Origin: Paenibacillus pini JCM 16418
Lineage (GTDB): Bacteria > Bacillota > Bacilli > Paenibacillales > Paenibacillaceae
Reading direction: 5' to 3'
Assembly (NCBI RefSeq): GCF_000576305.1
Contig: NZ_BAVZ01000005.1
Coordinates: 1 to 64,000 of the forward strand
Length of the DNA stretch: 64,000 nt
Part shown: piece by piece, positions 1 to 7,513 of the stretch
Layout of the letters: every line of letters begins with the position of its first letter
How positions within the stretch are numbered: position 1 is the stretch's first letter
Position numbers and translations under genes: made by a program
The notes under the pieces: model-generated
The model's input: only the letters and a program-made list of their open reading frames with translations
Database searches by the model: none
What the model was told of the DNA's origin: nothing

Positions 1-55
1 TTATCTTATTGATTCATTTCTGTGATGGAATTGATTATCAGTAGAGCCTTTATAA

Positions 56-131
<76 letters not shown>

Positions 132-162
132 TTGTACTTTATAAATGCATATTTAATGATTG

Positions 163-238
<76 letters not shown>

Positions 239-244
239 TATCAT

Positions 245-329
245 GGAGGATTAGTGAAGTGGCTAAACACGGCAGACTGTAAATCTGCTCTCATCGAGTT
301 CGGTGGTTCGAATCCATCATCCTCCACCA
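245..329 (+). tRNA. tRNA-Tyr (GTA)
   Basis: Class II tRNA of 85 nt with a long variable arm. The acceptor is GGAGGAT / ATCCTCC, the anticodon GTA in CTGTAAA, and CCA is encoded. Confidence 0.97.
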
Positions 330-338
330 TTTTATTTT

Positions 339-412
339 AGGGGCATAGTTTAAAGGTAGAACAACGGTCTCCAAAACCGTTGGTGTGGGTTCAATTCCTG
401 CTGCCCCTGCCA
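339..412 (+). tRNA. tRNA-Trp (CCA)
   Basis: Acceptor AGGGGCA / TGCCCCT with discriminator G. The anticodon is CCA in the loop CTCCAAA and the 3' CCA is encoded. The cognate synthetase gene trpS lies near 61 kb behind a T-box leader. Confidence 0.96.
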
Positions 413-433
413 TTGAAATTTTATAGTTAATAC

Positions 434-510
434 GGCGATCGTGGCGAAGGGGTTAACGCACCGGATTGTGGTTCCGGCATTCGTGGGTTCGAGACCCATC
501 GGTCGCCCCA
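434..510 (+). tRNA. tRNA-His (GTG)
   Basis: 77 nt with the extra 5' G (G-1) pairing with C73, the hallmark of tRNA-His. The anticodon is GTG in TTGTGGT and CCA is encoded. Confidence 0.96.
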
Positions 511-524
511 TTTTCATTCTTTGT

Positions 525-599
525 TGGGGATTAGCCAAGCGGTAAGGCAACGGACTTTGACTCCGTCACGCATAGGTTCAAATCCTATATCCCCAGCCA
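525..599 (+). tRNA. tRNA-Gln (TTG)
   Basis: Acceptor TGGGGAT / ATCCCCA, anticodon TTG in CTTTGAC, discriminator G and an encoded CCA. Confidence 0.97.
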
Positions 600-605
600 T
601 TTTAT

Positions 606-680
606 GCGGACGTGGCTCAGCGGTAGAGCATCGCCTTGCCAAGGCGAGGGTCGCGGGTTCGATTCCCGTCGTCCGCTCCA
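606..680 (+). tRNA. tRNA-Gly (GCC)
   Basis: Acceptor GCGGACG / CGTCCGC, anticodon GCC in TTGCCAA, discriminator T and an encoded CCA. Confidence 0.97.
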
Positions 681-690
681 ATTTCAATAT

Positions 691-764
691 GGCGCCATAG
701 CCAAGTGGTAAGGCACAGCTCTGCAAAAGCTTTATCCCCAGTTCAAATCTGGGTGGCGCCTCCA
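691..764 (+). tRNA. tRNA-Cys (GCA)
   Basis: Acceptor GGCGCCA / TGGCGCC, anticodon GCA in CTGCAAA, discriminator T as expected for Cys, and an encoded CCA. Confidence 0.97.
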
Positions 765-776
765 TTATTATAATTT

Positions 777-853
777 GCGCCCTTAGCTCAGCTGGATAGA
801 GCGTTTGACTACGAATCAAAAGGCCAGGAGTTCGAATCTCTTAGGGCGCGCCA
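777..853 (+). tRNA. tRNA-Arg (ACG)
   Basis: Acceptor GCGCCCT / AGGGCGC, anticodon ACG in CTACGAA (wobble A normally edited to inosine), discriminator G and an encoded CCA. Confidence 0.97.
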
Positions 854-871
854 TTTTTAAAAATTGAATAA

Positions 872-951
872 GCCGGTGTGGCGGAATTGGCAGACGCGCG
901 CGACTCAAAATCGTGAGGGAAACCGTGGGGGTTCAAGTCCCTCCATCGGCA
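872..951 (+). tRNA. tRNA-Leu (CAA)
   Basis: Class II tRNA with a long variable arm. The acceptor is GCCGGTG / CATCGGC and the anticodon CAA in CTCAAAA. The acceptor is followed by A then TCA, so this is the only gene of the ten without an encoded CCA; a CCA-adding enzyme would have to complete it. Last gene before the terminator. Confidence 0.95.
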
Positions 952-958
952 TCATTAA

Positions 959-999
959 GGAAGAAGCTTTGGATTATATCCAGAGCTTCTTCCTTTTTT
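959..999 (+). terminator. Terminator of the tRNA operon
   Basis: Near-perfect hairpin with arms GGAAGAAGCT and AGCTTCTTCC, extended inward by TGGA/TCCA, followed by a run of T. It starts 8 nt after tRNA-Leu. Confidence 0.93.
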
Positions 1000-1038
1000 G
1001 CGTATATTTAGATGCATCATAATGGAGGGTAGGGGTCA

Positions 1039-1069
1039 AAGGTCTAAGATCAGCCCCGCCTAAGGTCTA
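1039..1069 (+). promoter_or_regulatory. Direct repeat AAGGTCTA upstream of the lia/psp operon
   Basis: AAGGTCTA occurs at 1039-1046 and again at 1062-1069, 23 bp apart and about 95 bp before the first gene. A weak -10 candidate (TAGAAT, 1117-1122) lies downstream. LiaR-type regulators autoregulate such operons from upstream sites, so this is a candidate operator, but no known LiaR box was matched. Confidence 0.3.
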
Positions 1070-1162
1070 GGTAGAAAAACCGTCTGTAGTCTGTTTTGGA
1101 AAAGTACATTTACACCTAGAATAAAGACATAAGGTTGATGCAATGAAAGGCGGTGAGAATGT

Positions 1163-1468
1163 ATGAAAGCAAATCGTGCTAGCGGAACGGCTATTGTGCT
1201 AATCGTGATTGGAGCTTTGATGCTGACAGGAATGTTCGCACCATTGTTAGGAAGATTGTTAGGGCTACTGTTTCCCATCATAATGATCGCATTAGGTTAC
1301 TATGGTATTAAAAGAGGAAGAGTGGTGATTGGTACCATAATTCTTGCGATTGGTATCTTGTCTCTTTTGGCGAAATTGTCATGGATTATCGGACCGATCC
1401 TCGGGATCGCATTGGTAATCTTCGGTATATCGCTTTTGAAGGGTAAGAGAGGGAGCTACAGATCTTAA
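1163..1468 (+). CDS. LiaI-like small membrane protein
   Basis: 101-residue, almost wholly hydrophobic protein with about four membrane spans (roughly residues 9-25, 32-48, 54-70, 75-92) and a short basic tail. The start ATG follows AAAGGCGGTGAG. It is the first gene of an operon of two PspA genes and LiaF-LiaS-LiaR. In Bacillus the equivalent LiaI is a small membrane protein that anchors the PspA-like LiaH at the membrane, and position plus size suggest the same role here. The assignment rests on context and topology, not on a diagnostic motif. Confidence 0.7.
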   Translation: MKANRASGTAIVLIVIGALMLTGMFAPLLGRLLGLLFPIIMIALGYYGIKRGRVVIGTIILAIGILSLLAKLSWIIGPILGIALVIFGISLLKGKRGSYRS

Positions 1469-1535
1469 ACCTCATAAACTAAGGCATAAATAAAAAGTAA
1501 TGAATAACAAATGGAGTGAGGAGGGAGCAAATATA

Positions 1536-2210
1536 ATGAGCGTTTTTCGCAGAGTACGCGATATAACAGTAGCTACACTAAATGAGAAATTAGAACAAAG
1601 TCAGGACCCAGTTCGATTAATTGATCAGTTCCTAGCATCAACACGTGATGATATCATGGATGCCGAAAAACTGGTGCAACAGTATGCTTCGCATACGAGA
1701 CAGCTGAAGCAGCAAGTAGATCAGGCTACTTCCATGAAGAATAAACGTGAAGAGCAGGCTCTTTTAGCCCTAAAGGCTGGGGAAGATCATCTAGCGAAGC
1801 TTGCACTGCAAGAAAAGATTATATATGAAGAAAAGTTGGAGCAATATGGAGGTCTTTTGGAAACAACAAGAGATTCTTTACAGCAGCTTGAAGAACAATT
1901 AAATGAACTCAAAATGGAATATCAGACGGTATATAGTAAACGTCAGTATTATACCGCCCGTATGGAGACATTACGACTCCAGCAACGCATGAATCAGCGC
2001 ATGGAAGGTATGGGTGGGCAGGACGTTCCGAAGATGTTCGGACGACTTGAGGATCGAATTTCAGATTGGGAATTTGAGGCCAAGAGTTTACGTGATTTAC
2101 GCAAAATGGGTCAGGAATACGTTGATCAGGCTAGTGAAACGGTCTCCAGCGTACTTGAAAGAGAGCTTGCCCGTCTGAAGCAGAAGCTGAACAACAGCGG
2201 AAAGGAGTAA
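1536..2210 (+). CDS. PspA/IM30 family envelope-stress protein (first copy)
   Basis: 224-residue PspA/IM30 (LiaH-like) protein. The N-terminal amphipathic region (SVFRRVRDITVATLN) is followed by a long alpha-helical coiled coil rich in Glu, Gln and Lys. Family members form large oligomers that bind stressed membranes. An upstream in-frame ATG at 1500 would add 12 residues, but GAGGAGGG sits just ahead of the ATG at 1536, which also restores the family N-terminus. It lies between the LiaI-like gene and the PspC gene, and a second, diverged PspA follows at 2725. Confidence 0.9.
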   Translation: MSVFRRVRDITVATLNEKLEQSQDPVRLIDQFLASTRDDIMDAEKLVQQYASHTRQLKQQVDQATSMKNKREEQALLALKAGEDHLAKLALQEKIIYEEKLEQYGGLLETTRDSLQQLEEQLNELKMEYQTVYSKRQYYTARMETLRLQQRMNQRMEGMGGQDVPKMFGRLEDRISDWEFEAKSLRDLRKMGQEYVDQASETVSSVLERELARLKQKLNNSGKE

Positions 2211-2214
2211 CCGT

Positions 2215-2721
2215 ATGAGTAAATTATACCGTTCGACCCGTAATAAGATGGTCACAGGGCTCTGCGGTGGTCTATCGGAAAACATAGGTATAAACACCAC
2301 ATTGCTACGAGTTCTTCTACTGGGTAGTGTTCCTTTTACTGGTGGAACAACAGTATTCATTTATTTCATAGCAGCACTAGTCATTCCAAAGGAGCCTGTG
2401 ATTCCGTATAATCCTTTCGGACCGGGTCCACAAGGACCTGGTGGTTATTATGGTAACGGCTATGGGCATAGTACAGGAGGAGATTTCGGTCGCTACCAAT
2501 CCGAGCCTCAGGCTGCAAATGGACCGTTTGGTTCGCAGTCACAGTCATATGATCTAAGAGGTCAATTTAATGGTTCCTCTTTTAGCAGTACCCCTAACGG
2601 TTATAAGTCACAAGCATCTGATCTAGATTCCATGATGGAAGATATCGAGAAAAAGGCAATGAAGAAAGAGCTTGAAGATCTAAAAAGAAAACTATCTAAG
2701 TACGAGAAGGGAGAAGTGTAA
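2215..2721 (+). CDS. PspC domain protein
   Basis: 168 residues. Residues 1-60 are a PspC domain (LYRSTRNKMVTGLCGGL start, then a hydrophobic span around 28-57). A Gly/Pro/Ser/Gln-rich linker follows, then a charged C-terminal helix (about 137-168) that could form a coiled coil. PspC proteins are membrane partners of PspA. The gene starts 5 nt after the first pspA stop behind GGAAAGGAG and ends 4 nt before the second pspA, so the three are surely co-translated. The C-terminal helix may dock on one of the PspA proteins; that is inference. Confidence 0.88.
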   Translation: MSKLYRSTRNKMVTGLCGGLSENIGINTTLLRVLLLGSVPFTGGTTVFIYFIAALVIPKEPVIPYNPFGPGPQGPGGYYGNGYGHSTGGDFGRYQSEPQAANGPFGSQSQSYDLRGQFNGSSFSSTPNGYKSQASDLDSMMEDIEKKAMKKELEDLKRKLSKYEKGEV

Positions 2722-2724
2722 GAT

Positions 2725-3444
2725 ATGGGAGTATTTAAACGAATTAAAGATATGACTAAGGCGTCGGTGAATGAAGTATTGGATAAGGTGGAAGACCCAA
2801 TTGTAATGTTAAATCAGTATCTGCGTGATATGGAGGCAGAAATTCATGAGGCAGAGGTTACGGTTGCGAAACAAATGGCAAACGAACGCCGGATGAAACA
2901 GCGTGTAGAGGAAGCTGTAAAAATGGCTGGTCAGCGTGAAGCTCAGGCTGAATTGGCATTGAAGAATGGTCAAGAAGAAGTAGCACGTAAGCTTCTGGAA
3001 GAGAAGATTTATTTTGATCAAAAACTATCTGAATACCAAGGTCTACATCATCAAGCAGACGCTCAAGCGAAGGAACTTGTACAACAGCTTCATGATATGA
3101 AAGATGAGTTCTACAAAATGCGTAACAAACGCAATGAGCTTGTAGCTCGTGCACAAATGGCTAAAGCGAAGAAACAAATGTCGCAAATCAGCAGCTTGCA
3201 TACGATTGAAAGTGGAAGTGCGTCGCTTGGATTCCACCGTATGGAAGAGAAGATCATGCAGCTTGAAGCTGAGGCAGATGTAATGCATGCACCATACCGT
3301 CCAGCAGGTTCTAGCTTTACAAGTCCAGTTGATGCAGAGAAACAACTTAAAGTGGAAGAACAGCTCAATGCATTAAAGAGTAAGCTGAACCCTTCCAATA
3401 ATACGCAGTCACCTGCGGCTTCTGCAAAATTGAACAAGGAATAA
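2725..3444 (+). CDS. PspA/IM30 family envelope-stress protein (second copy)
   Basis: 239-residue second PspA/IM30 homologue: N-terminal amphipathic helix ([20 protein letters not shown]), long charged coiled coil to about residue 165, then a helical tail ending in a disordered Ser/Asn/Ala-rich segment. It shares the domain plan of the copy at 1536 but is clearly diverged, so this is not a recent duplication. Start ATG after GAGAAGGGAG. A strong hairpin follows it, partly separating the effector genes from liaFSR. Confidence 0.9.
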   Translation: MGVFKRIKDMTKASVNEVLDKVEDPIVMLNQYLRDMEAEIHEAEVTVAKQMANERRMKQRVEEAVKMAGQREAQAELALKNGQEEVARKLLEEKIYFDQKLSEYQGLHHQADAQAKELVQQLHDMKDEFYKMRNKRNELVARAQMAKAKKQMSQISSLHTIESGSASLGFHRMEEKIMQLEAEADVMHAPYRPAGSSFTSPVDAEKQLKVEEQLNALKSKLNPSNNTQSPAASAKLNKE

Positions 3445-3480
3445 GTGTTGCTTCCCGTAAACAATATGATATGCTAGGAA

Positions 3481-3526
3481 AGGAAAAGCCATACTGGTGT
3501 GTTTTCACACTACTATGGCTTTTCCC
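3481..3526 (+). terminator. Hairpin between pspA and liaF
   Basis: Arms GGAAAAGCCATA (3482-3493) and TATGGCTTTTCC (3514-3525) with an inner GTGTG/CACAC stem. There is no T-run beyond the stem, so it may act as a partial terminator or as an mRNA stabiliser, lowering liaFSR relative to the psp genes. Confidence 0.6.
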
Positions 3527-3589
3527 AACTTATAACGAATCAGTTAATTTGGGCAAGGTATCTATATAACGATCTAAAGGAGGTGCGAC

Positions 3590-4237
3590 ATGGAAAGGAG
3601 AAACCAAGTTATTGCGTTGATTCTCGTCGGAGTGGGATTATTAATGCTGGTTGGGAGATGGATTAGCTTCTTTACTATCGTCGCACTTCTGTTTTTGCTA
3701 TTGGGTATTTATACCATACGCGGTGGTAAAATTAAACGAGGATATAGATTACTCGCGGTAGGAGCGATTCTGCTTCTAGTTGACCATTTGATTCTAGTGC
3801 TTGGCATTATATTTATTTCATTAGGCTTATTCTTTAGAAAAGCCAAAAAGATTCAACCCAAAGCAGACTTTATTCAAAAGCAGAGCTTCATGTCTAGTTT
3901 CGATTGGGATATGTCCCCATGGGTAATGCGAAGTCAAAGTGTCTGGCATGTGCTAGGTGAAGCGGATATAGATTTATCATTGGCTCTACCAGAGGATCGC
4001 TACACTGTGATGATGTTTCAGGGAATTATGGGTGATGTTGATATTGACATTCCTGATTATTACGGTGTAGAGATTGAAGCTTCAATTCTGTTCGGTTCGA
4101 TTGAGTTCAAGGGTCAGCGAGAGAATGGAATGATGAATCGTCTGAGTTGGAAATCGGGCAATTATGACACGAGTGAGTATAAAGTTAAATTCGTTATTTC
4201 TTATTTAATTGGTGATGTTGATATTTCGATTTCATAA
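3590..4237 (+). CDS. liaF: LiaF-like negative regulator of the envelope-stress response
   Basis: 215 residues: four predicted membrane spans in the first 85 residues (about 7-22, 26-43, 52-65, 67-83) and a C-terminal soluble beta-rich domain with GDVDIDIP and GDVDISIS repeats, typical of the cell-wall-active-antibiotics-response domain. In Bacillus LiaF holds the kinase LiaS inactive until the envelope is stressed. Start ATG after AAAGGAGGTG. It is followed by liaS 26 nt downstream. Confidence 0.88.
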   Translation: MERRNQVIALILVGVGLLMLVGRWISFFTIVALLFLLLGIYTIRGGKIKRGYRLLAVGAILLLVDHLILVLGIIFISLGLFFRKAKKIQPKADFIQKQSFMSSFDWDMSPWVMRSQSVWHVLGEADIDLSLALPEDRYTVMMFQGIMGDVDIDIPDYYGVEIEASILFGSIEFKGQRENGMMNRLSWKSGNYDTSEYKVKFVISYLIGDVDISIS

Positions 4238-4263
4238 AAGTAAGAAAGGAGAGGGGTTCCCTC

Positions 4264-5343
4264 ATGGAAAAGAAAAAGTCGGTTAATATGGTTTCTAGAA
4301 GTATGGGCGAGGGAGCCCTTCTTTCTTTTGTCTTGCTAGTCATTATATTCTATGTATTGTATACATACGGTTACTTAGCGCCTTTTGATTCTTGGAAAAG
4401 ATATTTACAAGCTGGAACCACACTGATACTGGTGCCTATAGGTTTAGGTGCTACATATGGCTTCTACCAAAGCTATCGATTAAAACGTAAGCTGGAGCTA
4501 CTGCGTGAAACTCTTCTATCTTGGGAGAAGGGCAACGTAGCCCGTTCTGTACCTGAGCTGGGTTGGGACGAAATAGGCCGATTAGGTGAACAGCTAGGGC
4601 GAATCAGTAAAAAGTGGGAGGAGCAGGTGACGTCACTTCAGCGATTGTCCACTAATAATGCTCAACTCGCAGAGCAAGCACGTGTCACTGCGATTATCGA
4701 AGAGAGACAGAGACTTGCACGCGAGCTCCATGATGCTGTATCGCAGCAGCTATTCGCAATTTCAATGACAGCTACGGCTGTGGGAAGAACATTACTGAAG
4801 GATTTTGATAAGGCACAGAGACAAATCGCATTAATAGAAGAAATGGCGGCGGTAGCGCAATCTGAGATGAGAGCCTTACTTCTGCATTTACGTCCTGTTT
4901 ATCTGGAGGGTAAGCCGTTAGAGCAGGGGTTAAGGGAGCTAGTTAAAGAGCTTCAAGTGAAGGTGCCGATGGAAATTGCATTCGAGATGGATGAGGGAAT
5001 ACAATTGGTGAAAGGGATCGAGAACCATTTGTTCCGGATTATTCAAGAGGCTATGTCTAATGCGCTGCGGCATTCCAAGGCAAACAAAATGGACATTCGA
5101 ATTCATTTACGGCAAGATGCGGTAAAGGTGCTGCTACGAGACGATGGAATTGGATTTGAAATGAATGATAAGAAACAGACCTCATATGGTCTATCCAATA
5201 TGCAGGAACGGGTAAATGAGATCGGTGGATCCATTCAATTTATTACTGCACCGGGTAAAGGAACTCGAATTGAGATCACCGTTCCTATAGTCAATGAAGA
5301 TAAAGAAGGAGATGAAGATCATGGAAATGGAAAATCAAATTAA
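4264..5343 (+). CDS. liaS: LiaS-type sensor histidine kinase
   Basis: 359 residues. There are two membrane spans (about 18-36 and 50-68) with a very short outside loop, as in intramembrane-sensing kinases, then a HAMP-like linker. A HisKA_3 dimerisation box follows, with the phospho-acceptor His156 in RLARELHDAVSQQ, then an HATPase_c domain with N-box NALRHS and G-box DDGIGF. It should phosphorylate the LiaR encoded next, whose start lies inside the 3' end of this gene. No large extracellular sensor domain is present, which agrees with signalling through LiaF. Confidence 0.93.
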   Translation: MEKKKSVNMVSRSMGEGALLSFVLLVIIFYVLYTYGYLAPFDSWKRYLQAGTTLILVPIGLGATYGFYQSYRLKRKLELLRETLLSWEKGNVARSVPELGWDEIGRLGEQLGRISKKWEEQVTSLQRLSTNNAQLAEQARVTAIIEERQRLARELHDAVSQQLFAISMTATAVGRTLLKDFDKAQRQIALIEEMAAVAQSEMRALLLHLRPVYLEGKPLEQGLRELVKELQVKVPMEIAFEMDEGIQLVKGIENHLFRIIQEAMSNALRHSKANKMDIRIHLRQDAVKVLLRDDGIGFEMNDKKQTSYGLSNMQERVNEIGGSIQFITAPGKGTRIEITVPIVNEDKEGDEDHGNGKSN

Positions 5344-5962
5344 GGTTCTATTGGTTGATGACCATGAAATGGTCAGAATCGGCCTTGCAGCCGTCCTGGG
5401 TACAGAAGAGGGAATTGAGGTTGTAGGAGAAGCTGGGAGCGGTGAAGAAGGCATAAGGCTCGCACGTGAGTATAAGCCTGATGTCGTGCTAATGGATCTA
5501 GTCATGGATGGGATGGACGGAATCGAAGCTACAAGACAGTTGTTGAAGCTTTATCCCGAATGCAAAGTTATTGTACTAACCAGCTATTTGGACGATGAGA
5601 AGATGTATCCGGTCATTGAAGCAGGCGCATTCAGTTATCTACTCAAGACTTCGAGAGCGAGCGAAATTGCTGAGGCTATACGAGCGGCAGCTCGTGGTCA
5701 GTCTGTACTTGAATCACAAGTGGCTTCGAAGATGATGAACCGCTTTCGCCATCCTCAAACGGAGGTTCCTGCCTATAAAGAACTGACAGAACGAGAGATG
5801 GATGTACTGAAGCTGCTGGCCAAAGGTAAATCCAATCAAGAAATTGCGGATGATTTAATTATAGGAATTAAGACGGTCAAGTTTCATGTAACAAATATTT
5901 TGGCAAAACTGGATGTAGATGATCGGACTCAGGCGGCTATTTATGCTATAAGAATGGACTAG
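5321..5962 (+). CDS. liaR: LiaR-type response regulator
   Basis: 213 residues: receiver domain with acidic pair Asp13/Asp14 and phospho-acceptor Asp59 (VVLMDLVMDG), then a NarL/LuxR-type HTH (LTEREMDVLKLLAKG). The ATG at 5321 was chosen because GAAGGAG ends 10 nt before it; an upstream in-frame ATG at 5294 lacks such a site. It overlaps liaS by 23 nt, so translation is coupled. Expected to activate the psp/lia operon under cell-wall stress. Confidence 0.93.
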   Translation: MEMENQIKVLLVDDHEMVRIGLAAVLGTEEGIEVVGEAGSGEEGIRLAREYKPDVVLMDLVMDGMDGIEATRQLLKLYPECKVIVLTSYLDDEKMYPVIEAGAFSYLLKTSRASEIAEAIRAAARGQSVLESQVASKMMNRFRHPQTEVPAYKELTEREMDVLKLLAKGKSNQEIADDLIIGIKTVKFHVTNILAKLDVDDRTQAAIYAIRMD

Positions 5963-5988
5963 CAGAATAAAACACGTATGGACAGTAT

Positions 5989-6033
5989 AAAACCCGAAAG
6001 CCCTGATGAAATATCAGAGGTTTTCGGGTTTTT
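5989..6033 (+). terminator. Terminator of the lia operon
   Basis: Hairpin pairing AACCCGAAA..CCTGAT with ATCAGAGG..TTTCGGGTT, then T5, 27 nt after liaR. Confidence 0.9.
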
Positions 6034-6054
6034 GTGTTAGAAGGTCTTGTGATA

Positions 6055-6381
6055 TTAGATGAGAAATAGAAGGGCAACCGAAGTTAAGCCGAGTGCAAGT
6101 CCGCTTGCATACCCACCACCAAATCCACTTAATGCAGGTGTCGTAGATGTGGATTGGGTTTTTGTAGAGGAAGAACGGCGTTTTTTGCCGGCTTTGGTTT
6201 GCTTTTTCGTAATCTGAGCATGGCCTTTTTGAGGTTCTCTTTTGCCATCTAAAATGATGCAGCCGTCCCTGCAGTCCGTGAGTATGCCGAAAAAACTGCG
6301 CCCGTCATGGCAACAAACACGAACCATTCTGCCGCAATGCGACCGTATATGTTCTTGGGTTAGAGGAAAGATCGGAATCAT
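6055..6381 (-). CDS. Small protein with an SH3-like N-terminus and a hydrophobic tail
   Basis: 108 residues if translation starts at ATG 6381; a TTG at 6402 would add seven. GGGAGG lies 13 nt before the ATG, rather far, so the start is uncertain. Residues 10-45 (IRSHCGRMVRVCCHDGRSFFGILTDC) look like an LSM/SH3-type beta-barrel of the kind in small Bacillus coat and sporulation proteins. A basic Lys/Ser/Thr-rich linker and a hydrophobic C-terminal segment (about 85-108) follow. It is convergent with liaR. No function can be assigned. Confidence 0.6.
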   Translation of the reverse strand: MIPIFPLTQEHIRSHCGRMVRVCCHDGRSFFGILTDCRDGCIILDGKREPQKGHAQITKKQTKAGKKRRSSSTKTQSTSTTPALSGFGGGYASGLALGLTSVALLFLI

Positions 6382-6540
6382 GGATGTATAGATGCCTCCC
6401 AATTCGTTTTGAGATCAGTGTATTCACGACTAGGCCATTGTGGTCTAGACGATGACCCAAATTATGATAAAGCGTATAAACCCTTCTGAAACGGACATGC
6501 TTTTTAATAGATTCATAGATTCAGTAGGGAGGGATTACAT

Positions 6541-7317
6541 ATGATGCAAGTACGGAGCTTACTTAAAAAATATATGATTATGGCAATCATTATTATTGTG
6601 ATTTTTGGAGCGGGAGTCTGGACAAATCATCTGAAGGCTGAGGCGGTGAAAGCAAGCGGTGGAGAACTACAGACCTTAATTACAATGGGACATCGAGCTG
6701 CTGAAGGTACCATACGTGTTATTTCGAAATGGCAAGGGACATGGAACGTGGATCCCAAGTTCGAGGGAAATGCATTCCCATTAGATGCAGCGAAACAACT
6801 CGCTCGGCGTCTTCAATTACCTGAAGTACAGCAAATTGAAGAGAGCGGACACATCGCTTATCGCGTTTTGGATGAACGGAATGAAGTAAATATCAGATTC
6901 AATTGGGAGGAGATTTCCTCTACGCAAAGCTATGTTATTGTTCAGTTTGAGACTGAAAATAAGGACTCCCTAGGATTTATGGAACAAATACAAGATGAAG
7001 CAGGACAACAAATGAAGGATTTCGGCATCGATGCAGTATGGAATGGAGCCGTCCAGGGAACGGTTAAGGGGGAAGGTAAAGTTCAGGATGTTATGAAACT
7101 TGCAGAATCTAAATTACTTACTTCTTTATCCGCTGTTCGGGCTGAAACTTATGAAGATGTGTCTACGATTAGTAACTCCTATGAAGTTCCTTCATTGGCA
7201 GCACGTATCAATAGTGAAGGGCGATGGCTGAATATGCAAATGGCTGTGCATAAAATTAGTGGAAGTGAGAACACGAGAATAACGATTGGATTGCCTGTGA
7301 TTACCATTGAATATTAA
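6541..7317 (+). CDS. ywmB: YwmB-family protein
   Basis: 258 residues. One N-terminal membrane anchor or signal (about 12-28, IMAIIIIVIFGAGVWT) precedes an extracytoplasmic alpha/beta domain ending in the conserved TIGLPVITIEY-like tail of the YwmB family (DUF1779). In Bacillus, ywmB lies near sporulation and cell-wall genes and its function is not settled. Start ATG 6541 or 6544, both after AGGGAGGGAT. It has its own terminator-like hairpin downstream. Confidence 0.85.
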   Translation: MMQVRSLLKKYMIMAIIIIVIFGAGVWTNHLKAEAVKASGGELQTLITMGHRAAEGTIRVISKWQGTWNVDPKFEGNAFPLDAAKQLARRLQLPEVQQIEESGHIAYRVLDERNEVNIRFNWEEISSTQSYVIVQFETENKDSLGFMEQIQDEAGQQMKDFGIDAVWNGAVQGTVKGEGKVQDVMKLAESKLLTSLSAVRAETYEDVSTISNSYEVPSLAARINSEGRWLNMQMAVHKISGSENTRITIGLPVITIEY

Positions 7318-7418
7318 TGGATAAATATTGAAAAACAGATGCGTTTTCATGAATGTTCAGAAAATCATAGTGTTTTTGTCAGGAATGGGATAGCATCATT
7401 TATACGAATATGCTAAAA

Positions 7419-7471
7419 TGGCATCACATCATTTTTATATCTGTAAAGAGACAGTTATAATGATGCCTTTT
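7419..7471 (+). terminator. Terminator-like hairpin after ywmB
   Basis: GGCATCA (7420-7426) pairs with TGATGCC (7461-7467), enclosing an inner CTGT/ACAG stem, and CTTTTGT follows. It lies about 100 nt after ywmB and 45 nt before zwf. Confidence 0.6.
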
Positions 7472-7513
7472 GTATAAAAATACACTAAATTACATAGGAA
7501 AGAATGAGGAGCC

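Noticed and set aside
2097..3464. Long minus-strand frames over the PspA/PspC genes
   Set aside because: Antisense shadows of well-supported coding sequence with normal family proteins on the plus strand.
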